DNA of 64,000 nt from Amphibalanus amphitrite (lineage: Eukaryota; Arthropoda; Thecostraca; Balanomorpha; Balanidae), in the NCBI RefSeq assembly GCF_019059575.1, contig NW_024881782.1, positions 509,001-573,000 on the forward strand. The letters are read 5' to 3'. Both the position numbers and the translations under genes were made by a program. Positions 13,401-22,470 of this stretch are shown in pieces. Position 1 is the stretch's first letter. Each line of letters begins with the position of its first letter. A model generated the notes under the pieces. The model worked only from the letters and a program-made list of their open reading frames with translations, had not been told where the DNA came from and did not search any database.

Positions 13401-16400
13401 AATGCTCAATGCTCATGCTTCTCAAGACTGCGTTTTATGTCGCCATGGCAGCACCTATGCGTATTCACTAGTATGACGCCATTAAAACTACTTATAAAAC
13501 CCGCCACCAAACGCTGGCGTTTTCATACATCCCAGAGATGAGCAGAAACGAACAGAAGATGAGACTAACGCCGATAAGAATACACAGGGAGCCGAACGTG
13601 CCCGGCCGCGCCACTCGAGCTTCGAGGTGCTCCTCAGTCGGCCCCGGGGTGCTCTTTTATCTAATGAAGGCGCCGCACAGCGCCGATAAATGACGTCAAA
13701 ATTCAAATGTGAGCCACAGCGTCCTATTTCAGGCGAGCAGCAGACAGTGTTTTTGCGAATAATGTGATAATCTAAGACAAAAGCAACCACAACAAATCTG
13801 CTCGATCTTCTATAGTGCTTCTAACTCATCGTTCCAGAAAAAAGCATTAGTGTTAGTGACAAATGTTGTGTATCTCGCATCGACAAAACGTTCAAACGGA
13901 AGCACTGTGACAAATATTTTCAAAGCATCAATGCTTGATTCTAATCAGCAGTTGACTGAAATTTCAGAGGTTACAGCAGACTCGATCACAGACTGACGCA
14001 TTTGATCTGTTCATGAGGTTACGCGTGAAGCCAGAAACATTCCCACCCAACAATCGAAACAAAACTTATCGTAAATAAAAACATACGTCAGCGTTTCAGT
14101 TAACAATCCTGTCGTACACTACATACATCACTGATCACATCAGGCTGTATCGCGTACGCTTCCCACAAGTCTTAAACACGTTTACCCCAAACGACCCGTC
14201 GGAGCGAACCCATCGCTGAGTTTTTGGACCAAGAACTCACTTGGGGTGAGAGATGTGAATGCGAAGGATGACATCTTCGGGTATATCGAAGAACTCCGGG
14301 TCCTGTCCGCCAGCAGACACCACGATCGGCAGGATGTCGAACCGCCCCTTGGGGCTCTTCCAGCCGAGCTTCTGGCACACCTGAGGGCGAGCGACACGGG
14401 GTCAGACTGTAGTGACCGTCTGGAGTTGGATTGCATGTGCTGTGGTCTGAGTTGGAGAGCATTTCCAGGGGTGAACGACATCCCGCTGTGAAGAACCGCC
14501 CGGAACTCACGATGCTGAGCTGCAAGGTGAATTAATAAATGGTTTCCGCACCACCTACTGACATTTAGCGGTTTGGATATGTTGCGATTGAAGCGGTACG
14601 CTGATAATGATGCATGCAATGGTGTGATAAATAAGTATGCTAAATATAAAAGTGGCTTCGTTAGACGCCTGACGTCACCCGGGAGTGTTCTGGTTTGTAT
14701 CAGCCAAGACGATTGGTAGTTATTTCGGTGCCGACAAAATCCACTAGCGTCGTAAACTCGAGCGTAACTGATAGTACGCCGGATCACCGGTTTCTGACCG
14801 AAAACTCGTGCCATCACCGCCGAGCAGAAAATGACCATGCATAGCATTACGCTCCTGCAGGACGGTGGCAAATGGTTCGCATACCATAGTCTCAGATTTC
14901 ACGGGAGATTGTCGCTACCCGGCCCTCCGAAGCGGGGCTTTCACGATCAATATCCCTCTCTGAGATCGGCGAACGCGACCGGCGGTCTTTCGATTCAGAC
15001 TTGGCCCGCCCGTAACCGCATGAAAGGCGGCCGATTGTAATCTGCGTCAAGCACCGACTACGGCTGCTAAGCCGATCAGCGGGGCTCTTCAGCATGACTC
15101 CACAGTCGGAATAGCATGCCACGGCGCCAAACGGCAGCGCTGTTACGCGACCGAATAACATATTCCGCGCATTATGAGTATTGGCTGCAACACTGGCAAT
15201 CGCTGAAGAAATTCCACTGGTGCCAGGACGGGAGAGAAAATGGTCAAGAATCAAGATGGAACGTCGGTCCCCATTTCCGATTCGGTGAGGAGTAAAGTGT
15301 CGCCCATGAACTCAAGCAAAAATGCCCGATTTCCTCTCAAGATGTCGAGTCCTGATGTTAATGAATTGGTGCCTGAATATCGAATACAGTGACCGAACCG
15401 GGTGTTACATGCCACGTGAAATGATTTAGTTATATGCCAAAATGCTGTCGTAGCAAAATTAAACGAGAAATGCTCACATGTGCATCCACTGCCCAACATC
15501 GATTTTATCAGCCTGTCGTCTTCATGATTAAGACGTCCAGATACTCATTCATTTTGTCATCACCTTCATTCCTCATCCTCCTCCTCCTCCTCCTCCTCCT
15601 CCTCATCATCATCATCAGGACCATCACAAGACCTTTCTTGAAACACACACTCCGTTCCTCCAAACTGCTAACCCGCCACCTGAGGTAGATCACTGACCCC
15701 ACTGACCCGCCGACTGACCTCAGTGAACTCGACGTTGGCCGGGTCGCCGGTGATGGTGCCGTCCTCGTTGCGGTATCCGGCGTACGAGACCAGCTGCATG
15801 TTCCACACGCGGTAGTCGTGCTTGCCGTCCGTGCGCTGAGGGAACACCGTGATGGCCGACCTGCCGCCAGACACCAGTCATGACTTCAGGTGGTGTGTGA
15901 GTGACGTCAGTGAGAAGCGCCGTGGTTTCGCAAGATTTAGTTGAAAGGTACAGCCCTCTGCAAACTGCGTGGTAGGTATTCTTTTTTCGACAAAACCGAG
16001 AATAACGCGAATACTATGCCATCGGTTATTCGGAAATCGTATCAGTATGACGCGCGAGACTTCGCACCTTAGATTGGCATTATCATCGTGTTCATTTTCT
16101 ATCCGGTTTGGCAACAAAATCCAAAAGTTTATATTTGCCCCCAAAACAGACTTTTGCATTTTGTTGCCACACAAGGCGTATACTTTGTCTAGTGATGGAC
16201 CTAATCGAAGAAGTGGAGTATGGCGCATCTATTTGCAGTGCGTTCCGACCGACTGATAACATAGCCTTTGAGTTATCACCGGTTTTGTCGAAAAAAGAAT
16301 ACCTACCACGCAGTCTGCTGAGGGCTGTACGTGGTCGCCGACCGTTCTAACGTGACGCCGGCTCAACAAAACATGTTAAATTTGTGAGCTACGAAACATT

Positions 16401-19400
16401 TAGCACGCATGAATGTACCGCGTACAGCCGTTCGCTACCTGAGATTTCCCTTGTTGGTGGTGTACTTGATGTGGTTGCAGATGGCGTCGAACATCTGACC
16501 AGCAGTGGTGACCGAGCGCGCGTCAAACAGCTGAAGAGCAGACAACATCGGCGTCAACAGGATGTCATTGAAGGAGAGCGCTCAGAGTGAGGGAAAATGA
16601 GGGATGTCGCCCCCTCGGGAAAAAGCACTTTGACGGTGAATACCAAGACCAGCTACAGAAAAGGAATCAGTCATATGACGGCTAAACAACGTAACATCTT
16701 GATCGATTCACTATATGTGCTTACGTTCGTAATGTGAACGTAGTGTGTGTTTACGTTCTGCATATTTCTAATGTTTATTTAATACTCCGCTCATCAATAA
16801 ACAAAAGTCAAAACCAGTCAATTATTTATCCCAATAAGAGCAGAAATCTGTCCACATGACGCTCCCGTTACCATCACCCACCGTGAGCTTGTTCCACTGG
16901 ATGCGGCCGATGCAGCGGTAAGCGTTCCTCCAGGCCATCTTGGCGCCGTAGGTCAGCTCCTGCGTGGTCAGCTGGTAGGTGCCCGTCTTGGCGACCTCGG
17001 CCTGGATCTGCTCCCAGCGCGCCTGGTGAAACCCACTCGGCGGCCTGCCGGGAGGAACTGTGTTAGTCGAATGTTGTTCAGGCGGTAAGGCGGTTTTGAG
17101 CTTTGAAGCTTTCATTACGTTTATCGATAAAGTGGATATTAGCCGTTTTCACGACGGGCTATCTGGCGAATGCACCTAATTTGACCAAATCTGCTCCAAA
17201 TCTCTTTTGCAATAAATATCTTCGTATTATAAATTTATTTTAAATGTTTTAAGCGACAATAATGTCTAATAGTTTCAAAAATGAGGTATATAAGCATCTG
17301 TGCAGACCAAACTAATAACGTTAAGAAACACACTGAACCTAACTTGACCAAATATGCACCAGATCTGCACCTAATCTGCACCAAATGTGTACCAAATGGC
17401 CGTCGTGAAAATGGATATTAGTGGTCTTTTAACTCGTGCGAAAGTAAGCATCAATATCGGCTGGCCATTGTGTTAGAAGGGTTGGCAATCTTTTGGTGTC
17501 AGCTAGTGCGAGATATTATAAAGTTTAGCTAAGACCACGGCATAACAAGGTAAAATTTGGGACATTGTTAGCGGTAACATAAAATGGTGGGGTAATAAAC
17601 CCATACAATAACGCATTCCTACATTTTCGGGCGCTTAGTTTCAGTCGCACCTGTTCATGGACCGGTAGTAGCCGTCGATGAACTCCTTGGCCTCCTGCAG
17701 GAGCACCTCCTGGGAGCGAGGAGTGCCACGAGGTCGGTCCTGGTGCTCCGGAGAGCGAGGGAACATCACACTGCCCCCGCAGTGCTTCGGCTGACACGGC
17801 GTGTCCTGCGGGCAAAACACACACCACACTCGTGAGCACAGTGGGGACAGGCGCAGATAGCTCTGGTCAAACACTCGAAGATTCAAACAGCCGTCGGTGA
17901 AAGATGATGAGTGATTGGTGAAACCGGCACCAAAGCGAGCCGATACGGGGAAGGTATACCGTGGAACGAGGTAAGAACTTGGTAGATGCGTTGTTTGAGC
18001 AGTTCGTTTCGTGAAGCTACTGACACTTGATTTCGCACCGCGGGGTACTTTGTTGCCGATCATAAAAAGACGATCATTTTTGCTCTCACCAGACCCATCC
18101 ATTTCTCCTTCGGGTATTACGGTTGAAGTTATATCACTCCTTCGCGGTTCCACTCCTGATCTAGATTTTCGCAGAAAAAAAAAATGAGCGTGAAGACCCT
18201 GTGAATAGTCGATACCTCATGCTAAGGTCTCTGGCCACCTGGTGACCTCTGAGGCCACGTCAGCGACCTAAAGGTCAGGATTTGGATTTTGGCAAATACC
18301 GATGGGCTACGGTAAATTTGGTCGCAGAGCTGCAAGTATCTGTGATATAGTGTGTGTCAAGCCAGCTAACATTATGACATCACGATAGGCGTTATCACAA
18401 GTGTATTCGTGGCCATTGGGGCGACGTAAGAAAAGAAGAAACCAACTGGCCCCAAGGACTTTAAATTATCAGTTAGCATGCACCTTTAATCCTTGATGTG
18501 TAGAGAATTTACCATTATTTGTTACAGAAAATTGCATTTAAAATCTTCCATTTATGCTTTTGTCATCGTTTGCACAATATGTTCTTTTACTAAGCTAGAA
18601 ACACTAATTAGATATAGTTCCCGCATCATCATGAACAATAGGGAAGGCTTGAAGTGAATAAAATAATTTAAACGGTTTTGTAATCTATGTTAAGGCACTT
18701 CTAAAATTGCCTGTACAAATATTGAAGGCAAAAGTTCAACTTTTTCACAATACGGATGTCTATAAACCTATTTAACTTGTGACAACTCAGCCGCTATTTC
18801 GTCGCCTACAGCCCAGCTTTCCCTAGTGACCGATAGAGGCGCTGCTATCGATGTCCGCCCGCGCCGCCTAACGATAAATGACGTAATTCATAGCGTCATG
18901 TGTGGCTAAACACAAGGTCAATCGTGGAATATGTAAGCTCATCGGATTACGTATTAGGGGAGTTGATTTCGAGCGTAAATAAACGTAAAACATTTCCGAT
19001 ATTTGATATAATTAGTTTCGCATATGCTTTAGATCGCATCGCACATCTTCAAAGTTCCATGCTGACATTCCAAAATGTACACAAATGCAATTGAAAAATG
19101 CTACATGTGTCATAAATTACCTCTTACGTAAGTGCACGAACGTTTCGTTTGCAGCGAAATAAATGATCTGTAACGCGCGACAGTTTGGTGTGATGAATTG
19201 CAGAATGCTATTCAATTCTGTCACCAAATAATAAATGAGCAGGTCAGACGGCCTCTGTTAAAGCCGGGCATCGTCAAAGATCGCGTTATTTCTTTAAATT
19301 CATATTGAATTTTGCAATGGATTGATATGGTTTCTGTCAATATGACGGCAGCGCTGAGATAAAGTAACGCATTCCTTCGATTGGAACGATATGTCGCTGA

Positions 19401-21720
19401 ACGCTTCACAAGTTTAGACCCGCGATGTTTTCATTCCTTATGTTGGTGACATGCCTAAAGTTCAAAGACTGTGTTCATCGGAAGCAATGCATACCAAAGG
19501 CAAATAAATCAGTGAATACTGAACCAAAGCGAGGGAAACGAAACCCAAGCAGCAGTGAGGATGCAACTTTTTGTAATAATTGTTTTTATATGCATGGACT
19601 CGCCCCAAATAATCAGATTAACCTTTTTAAATCAATTGAACCTCTGACTACACACTTACTATACTTCCTGCATGCGTATAGGTAGCTTATATGTAAGTGA
19701 CATTAAATGATCTTAAATAAGCCCATAGATTGCTGAGAAGACACCAATCAACAATTTTTAACACCGTCCCCTCGGCCCTCGCAATCCTCGGAAATCACGT
19801 GACCATTTCTCCACCAATAACCGGTTCGGGTGATGGGTGATGACGCGATATTACCACTTGCCCGCCCACATACAGTCTCGGCGCAATAATACAGTGTCCG
19901 ATACGGCAGGAACCCGGTAAGGATCTGGCTGCAGAATCTGGGCGACGAATATAGCAGCAAGTATCACCGCTACCCTGCATTGCATTCATGATGCACCAGC
20001 GTCAAGGGCTGCATGTGTTCAGAAAACTATCGACACATGAGCGAAACTGCGACTATAGATGAATTAAATGCAAACTGGCTTGTCATCACTAATTCTAATT
20101 CATTAGGGATATATGTAGTGCATATTTGAAAATTTGAGTTAAAAAGCTTTATCAAAAATGTCAACAAGTTTGAGCACTTCTAGCGCCAGAGACTGCCAAA
20201 AGTTTGCTTAGCAATGGCAATAATAAAAAGCTTTGTTTGCCTTTTTACAGATTAAAGGAGAATCATGTCTTCCTCAGGAGGCATAAGAGAAGGCCATCCG
20301 ACCCCAGCCTTCGTACGAACAAGCCTGTAACGTTTTTGATGGGGTCTTTACACCGGTAAATATGTTGAGAAACGTATTATTACGTTGAGAAAACTTCAGC
20401 CCTTACAGGCTGAATTTAACTTATCTTGATGTATCTGGGTGACCGCATGACAGTGAAATAAAAGTCGTCCCCCTTACATTTGCAACGACTTGAACCGATG
20501 GCGCTGAATTTTGACCCGGTCATTGGGCACCTATTAACCGATGTATTCTCATGTTTCAGTTTCACTGTTGAGGTACTAACGCACGTTCCTATACAGGACC
20601 CGTTTCACAGCTGAAGAACGGCTCGACTGATCGATTACGCTCAAAGTTGTCATGCCGCTAGTTACCGGCTAGATAAGTGACCAGCATGCAAGGCAGTTGG
20701 GTCTAACTTGACACCGGGCGCTATTAGCCGTTTTCACGACGGGCTATCCGGCGAGTGCACCTAATTTGATCAAATCTGCACCTAATCTCTTTTACAGCAA
20801 ATATCTTTATTCTATGAATTTATTTCAGTGTTTTAATCGATGATACTCTCTGATAATATGACAAATCAGGCATACAAGCAATTAGTGCAGCCCTAGCTGA
20901 TAGCTACTAAGAGACACACGGAACCTAATTTGACCAAATCTGCACCTTATCTGCACCAGATGTGCACCAAATGTGTACCAGATGGCCGTCGTGAAAACGG
21001 CTATTGTGCACATAAGATACCAATAATTATTGTTAGGAGAAGCTCGTCGAAGTTGTCTAAAAACACATTACACATAATTTTGGTGAATTAGGGAATTATA
21101 TCTCAGATCAATGCAAGCGATACAATTTTGGAAAATATGGGAGGCGATTTCTATGCCCATATTATCAAATTATTTGATAATTTGATTTGATTTGATAATT
21201 TGCTATGACAATGCTTCGATGACCTTATTACGATTTAAGTTGATTCAAAGATAAATGATTTGTTCACTGAAGTAATTACGTTAATTCAACTGAGGAGTAC
21301 AACCTATTTATAGGCCCATCAGAACCGAACACAGGCGAAACGGTTGAGGAGGCTCAACTCATGGCCCTTATCAGCAGACACGCTCATGCGGCAAATCATC
21401 GCTTGGTTTTATCACGTTTTTTTCCGACAAGACGTGTCTCCTATATGTCTAAAAGAATACCGATAAAAGAATCACTTTCGATATGCTTCAACTGATGTTG
21501 ACTGACGAACACTGTCCATTGGCGTTGGCAGGACCGCCATCTAAAAATTGTCACCCACCTCATGGGCCTGGTTGCAGAGTGTGTCGACAAACTCCTGACC
21601 GTTCTGATAGTTCTTCAGCTTCATGAACTTCCTGTTCATCGGATGGTACTTGGACGAGCCGAAGCCGGTGAAAGGGCAGCCCGAAGGCACCGTGTCCGTT
21701 TGTTCGGGAGTCTCCTTCAT
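1295..21720 (-). CDS. NOS: Nitric oxide synthase, complete 25-exon coding region
   Basis: This enzyme makes NO and citrulline from L-arginine using NADPH and O2, with heme, BH4, FMN, FAD and Ca/calmodulin. Joining the exons listed separately gives 3,654 nt, 1,217 aa plus stop, in one frame throughout, with GT-AG at all 24 introns. Domains in order: short N-terminus (1-54); zinc-tetrathiolate cysteines C58 and C63; heme cysteine about C150 in RCIGRIQW; substrate Glu in GWYMSTE (about 327); calmodulin-binding segment about 460-490; FMN loop LYATETGKS (about 496-504); FMN/FAD linker; FAD motif RAYS (952-955); NADPH motif [15 protein letters not shown] (about 1024-1038); IYVCGD near the end; and a tail after DIFGITLRT. 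About 90 residues lie between the ENGE and VRFAVF motifs, so an autoinhibitory-type FMN-domain insert is present, as in constitutive enzymes. Length is typical of invertebrate NOS. No signal peptide or PDZ domain is seen. The model is mine from splice signals and family motifs, without transcript data. Confidence 0.96.
1729..1920 (-). CDS. NOS: NOS exon 24 (aa 1101-1164), NADPH domain
   Basis: It encodes [20 protein letters not shown] and [16 protein letters not shown]. The exon is 64 codons in phase 0 with donor GTACGT. The CGD-x-TMA pattern is of arthropod type. Confidence 0.97.
2232..2380 (-). CDS. NOS: NOS exon 23 (aa 1051-1100), NADPH domain
   Basis: It encodes [20 protein letters not shown] and then [16 protein letters not shown]. 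The LFFG-R and LALSR motifs are those of the NADPH domain. The splice sites are TTCAG and GTGGGA. Confidence 0.95.
2752..2876 (-). CDS. NOS: NOS exon 22 (aa 1009-1051), NADPH-binding loop
   Basis: It encodes [20 protein letters not shown] and continues [13 protein letters not shown], the NADPH pyrophosphate-binding loop. The splice sites are TTCAG and GTGAGT. Confidence 0.97.
3069..3156 (-). CDS. NOS: NOS exon 21 (aa 980-1009), FAD domain
   Basis: It encodes [20 protein letters not shown] and then DRIICYFR. It holds the G-x-C-S FAD motif. The splice sites are CGCAG and GTAAGC. Confidence 0.95.
3483..3565 (-). CDS. NOS: NOS exon 20 (aa 952-980), FAD-binding RAYS motif
   Basis: The first base completes the Arg of RAYS. 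The exon then encodes [19 protein letters not shown], the Arg-x-Tyr-Ser motif that contacts FAD. The splice sites are GACAG and GTAAGA. Confidence 0.96.
3964..4091 (-). CDS. NOS: NOS exon 19 (aa 910-952), FAD domain
   Basis: It encodes [18 protein letters not shown] and then NLPLMQA, leading to the RAYS motif at the junction with exon 20. The splice sites are CGTCAG and GTGAGA. Confidence 0.94.
4397..4566 (-). CDS. NOS: NOS exon 18 (aa 853-909), connecting domain
   Basis: It encodes [20 protein letters not shown] and then [17 protein letters not shown]. This is the connecting domain between the FAD halves. The splice sites are CTCAG and GTGAGT. Confidence 0.95.
4958..5148 (-). CDS. NOS: NOS exon 17 (aa 789-853), FAD domain
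   Basis: It encodes RSTINVSV and then [15 protein letters not shown], the typical start of the FAD-binding domain. The splice sites are CCACAG and GTGAGT. Confidence 0.96.
5436..5650 (-). CDS. NOS: NOS exon 16 (aa 718-789), FMN/FAD connector
   Basis: It encodes [13 protein letters not shown] and a variable connector, then [19 protein letters not shown]. Frame agreement on both sides fixes the donor at GTAAGG (5430-5435). The Lys/His-rich end corresponds to the segment before the RSTI motif. Confidence 0.9.
5938..6112 (-). CDS. NOS: NOS exon 15 (aa 659-717), FMN domain
   Basis: It encodes [20 protein letters not shown] and then [15 protein letters not shown], the end of the flavodoxin fold. 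The splice sites are CCCAG and GTGGGT. Confidence 0.97.
6438..6629 (-). CDS. NOS: NOS exon 14 (aa 595-659), FMN-domain insert
   Basis: It encodes a Ser/Thr/Pro-rich variable segment ([20 protein letters not shown]) and ends in SLANV, just before the conserved [12 protein letters not shown]. The splice sites are CTCAG and GTACTG. Confidence 0.88.
6905..6999 (-). CDS. NOS: NOS exon 13 (aa 564-595), FMN-domain insert
   Basis: It encodes [18 protein letters not shown] and then IKKPFNPAQ. Conservation is low because this is the start of the autoinhibitory-type insertion. Support comes from the splice sites (TACAG, GTGAGA) and from frame agreement with both neighbours. Confidence 0.8.
7333..7455 (-). 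CDS. NOS: NOS exon 12 (aa 523-563), FMN domain
   Basis: It encodes [19 protein letters not shown], the second FMN-binding loop. The exon is 41 codons in phase 0 with donor GTACGT. Confidence 0.97.
7456..9677. other. NOS intron 11 with AT/CG palindromes and a nested element
   Basis: This 2.2-kb intron holds an RY-alternating palindromic tract around 7,745-7,800 (ACGCGTATACGTATAC-like), a poly-G run at 8,299-8,315, and the TIR element at 8,442-9,075. No coding sequence is supported. Confidence 0.6.
8442..9075 (-). mobile_element. TIR element of the CCGTTTTCACGACGG family, long copy
   Basis: The left end begins CCGTTTTCACGAC and the right end is CCCGTCGTGAAAACGG, an inverted pair. It is flanked by ATATTAG on the left and CTATTAG on the right. 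Compared with the 270-bp copies at 17,143 and 20,728 it is inverted and holds about 360 bp of extra internal DNA (roughly 8,560-8,960). No transposase is present. Confidence 0.75.
9678..9822 (-). CDS. NOS: NOS exon 11 (aa 474-522), FMN phosphate loop
   Basis: It encodes [20 protein letters not shown], the flavodoxin-type phosphate-binding loop, and then VFSHAFNAQ. The splice sites are CTCCAG and GTGAGT. Confidence 0.97.
10115..10209 (-). CDS. NOS: NOS exon 10 (aa 443-474), calmodulin-binding linker
   Basis: It encodes [15 protein letters not shown] and then a basic stretch [15 protein letters not shown]. With the start of exon 11 this forms the basic/hydrophobic helix ([15 protein letters not shown]) that binds calmodulin between oxygenase and reductase halves. 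The splice sites are AACAG and GTAAGC. Confidence 0.93.
10812..11006 (-). CDS. NOS: NOS exon 9 (aa 378-442), BH4/dimer region
   Basis: It encodes [20 protein letters not shown] and [18 protein letters not shown], followed by [12 protein letters not shown]. This is the end of the oxygenase domain with pterin and dimer-interface residues. The splice sites are CCGCAG and GTAGGG. Confidence 0.97.
12040..12086. repeat. (CTGTGA)n hexanucleotide microsatellite at a NOS donor
   Basis: There are about eight near-perfect hexamers. On the gene strand they start at about intron position +4 of the exon 8 donor. More degenerate copies of the same motif occur upstream at 11,650-12,010 and near 9,840-9,885. 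Confidence 0.9.
12088..12189 (-). CDS. NOS: NOS exon 8 (aa 344-377)
   Basis: It encodes [20 protein letters not shown] and then [14 protein letters not shown]. The exon is 34 codons in phase 0. Its donor GTCAGT runs straight into a CACAGT hexanucleotide repeat in the intron. Confidence 0.95.
13016..13190 (-). CDS. NOS: NOS exon 7 (aa 285-343), substrate-binding Glu
   Basis: It encodes [20 protein letters not shown] and then [18 protein letters not shown]. The Glu in GWYMSTE (about E327) is the residue that holds the guanidinium of L-arginine in known NOS structures. The splice sites are GCGCAG and GTCAGT. The family usually has a more aliphatic stretch after PAVS than the MMFDC seen here. 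Confidence 0.97.
14241..14380 (-). CDS. NOS: NOS exon 6 (aa 239-285)
   Basis: It encodes [18 protein letters not shown] and then [18 protein letters not shown], conserved oxygenase sequence. The acceptor follows CCCTCAG and the donor is GTGAGT. Confidence 0.95.
15569..15620. repeat. (TCC)n(TCA)n trinucleotide repeat
   Basis: About ten CTC/TCC units are followed by four ATC units within NOS intron 5 (between exons 6 and 5, ahead of exon 5 on the plus strand). It creates spurious poly-Leu and poly-Arg ORFs. Confidence 0.9.
15719..15860 (-). CDS. NOS: NOS exon 5 (aa 191-238)
   Basis: It encodes [20 protein letters not shown] and then [13 protein letters not shown], conserved NOS oxygenase sequence. 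The splice sites are GGCAG and GTCAGT. Confidence 0.95.
15948..16330. mobile_element. Tc1/mariner-type non-autonomous TIR element in a NOS intron
   Basis: The ends form an inverted pair. The left starts GTACAGCCCTC and continues GCGTGGTAGGTATTC. The right reads GAATACCTACCACGC and ends GAGGGCTGTAC. The repeats are about 45 bp with a small mismatch block. A TA on each side fits a TA duplication, giving a TIR starting CAGCCCTC. There is no transposase ORF in the 383 bp. Confidence 0.75.
16439..16530 (-). CDS. NOS: NOS exon 4 (aa 161-191)
   Basis: It encodes [20 protein letters not shown], the oxygenase segment directly after the heme cysteine motif. The splice sites are AG and GTAGCG, and the exon ends two bases into an Arg codon. 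Confidence 0.93.
16882..17044 (-). CDS. NOS: NOS exon 3 (aa 106-160), heme cysteine
   Basis: It carries [15 protein letters not shown], the NOS signature whose cysteine (about C150) is the axial thiolate ligand of the heme. The acceptor is CGGCAG and the donor GTGGGT. Frame and homology are unambiguous. Confidence 0.97.
17143..17414 (+). mobile_element. TIR element of the CCGTTTTCACGACGG family
   Basis: This 272-bp copy has a 15-bp terminal inverted repeat (right end with one mismatch). A perfect 7-bp repeat ATATTAG lies on both sides (17136-17142 and 17415-17421), a likely target duplication. The interior is rich in GCACCTAATTTGACCAAATC-like words in both orientations. Confidence 0.8.
17651..17805 (-). 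CDS. NOS: NOS exon 2 (aa 55-106), zinc site
   Basis: It encodes [14 protein letters not shown], whose C-x4-C pair (C58, C63) forms the zinc tetrathiolate at the NOS dimer interface. The segment after it is the start of the oxygenase domain ([15 protein letters not shown]). It is flanked by AG and GTGCGA and ends two bases into an Arg codon. It is separated from exon 1 by the largest intron, 3.75 kb. Confidence 0.95.
17806..21558. other. NOS intron 1
   Basis: This 3.75-kb AT-rich intron is the largest of the gene. It holds the TIR element at 20,728-21,000 and an AT-rich palindromic patch around 21,155-21,205 (repeated TTTGATAATTTGAT). No coding sequence or RNA gene is supported. Confidence 0.6.
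20728..21000 (+). mobile_element. TIR element of the CCGTTTTCACGACGG family
   Basis: This 273-bp copy lies in NOS intron 1. Both 15-bp ends are intact. The flanks are CTATTAG and CTATTGT, so the direct repeat is imperfect. It aligns along its length with the copies at 17,143 and 37,098. Confidence 0.8.
21559..21720 (-). CDS. NOS: NOS exon 1 (aa 1-54), start codon
   Basis: The ATG is at 21718-21720, with an in-frame TGA two codons upstream and a G at -3, which supports this start. The product begins [10 protein letters not shown], contains SGCPFTGF, and leads into the [15 protein letters not shown] stretch that precedes the zinc cysteines in NOS. The donor is GTGGGT on the minus strand. A longer N-terminus from an upstream exon cannot be fully excluded, but nothing in the sequence requires it. 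Confidence 0.85.
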
Positions 21721-21739
21721 GGCTCAACTCACGGAACGG

Positions 21740-21881
21740 CGGTGACACGGGCGGTGACACGGGCGGTGACACGGGCGGTGACACGGGGCGGTGACACGGG
21801 GCAGTGACACGGGGCGGTGACACGGGGCGGTGACACGGGGCGGTGACACGGGGCGGTGACACGGGGCGGTGACACGGGGCA
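21740..21881. repeat. GC-rich 12/13-bp minisatellite upstream of NOS ATG
   Basis: It has three 12-bp units (GGTGACACGGGC) followed by about eight 13-bp units (GGTGACACGGGGC), two of them with a G-to-A change. It starts about 20 bp upstream of the NOS start codon, so it lies in the 5'UTR or promoter. CpG-rich unique sequence follows to about 22,090. Confidence 0.95.
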
Positions 21882-22095
21882 GTACGGGACGGGACGGCGC
21901 GGACGGGGGCGCGCCAGCGACGCGAGTGGCGCTGGACAGCCCGTCAGCCGGTTATATGGCCATCCACCTGGCGCCCCGCCCCCCGCCCCCGCCCCCGCTC
22001 CGGCGACGTTCACAGCGCCGTCCATGGCGGCCACGGGCCGGACTTCCCCGCACGGAGGACGGAGTCGTCGGTACTGTAGACGCCGCCGCTCGGAG
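21882..22095 (-). promoter_or_regulatory. CpG-rich region, candidate NOS promoter or 5' exon
   Basis: About 200 bp of very GC-rich, CpG-dense DNA lies directly upstream of the minisatellite and NOS exon 1. I see no clear TATA box in the right place. Position and composition suggest promoter or 5'UTR; this is inference. Confidence 0.35.
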
Positions 22096-22207
22096 GAAGA
22101 CGTAAAATAATGCAGAAATAAATATAAACAATAGAAGAAAAGATCCAAATAAAAATTACTATTTGAAACAATAAAAATCATTACGGAGCGAGCGAAGCGA
22201 GCGGCTC

Positions 22208-22470
22208 GACATCTGGTACACATCTGGTGTAGATCATGTACAGATTTGGTGCAGGTTTGGTCAAAATTAGGTTGATTGTGTTTCTTAAAAGTTGTCCGTT
22301 TGGGTTGCACAGATGCTTATAGACCTCATTTTTCAAATCATCACACGTTGTTTTCGATTGAAATACTGAAATAAATTCATGATACGAAGATATTTGTTGT
22401 ATTAGAGCTTTGGTGCAGATTCGGTCAATTTGATTGCAGTCAGATTTGCAGATTTGGTTGTTTATTATAC
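22208..22470 (-). repeat. Diverged relative of the CCGTTTTCACGACGG element
   Basis: It shares the interior words of the family (TTTCTTAAAAGTTGTC, TTTGGTGCAG, AAATTCATGATA) in the same order and orientation as the copy at 8,442. The canonical 15-bp ends are absent. A GAGCGAGCGAAGCGAGCGG word flanks it on the left. Confidence 0.55.

Noticed and set aside
21560-22310. Pro/Arg/Val-rich ORFs overlapping NOS exon 1 upstream region
   Set aside because: They derive from the GC-rich minisatellite in other frames. The exon 1 frame with NOS homology has an in-frame stop just upstream of its ATG.
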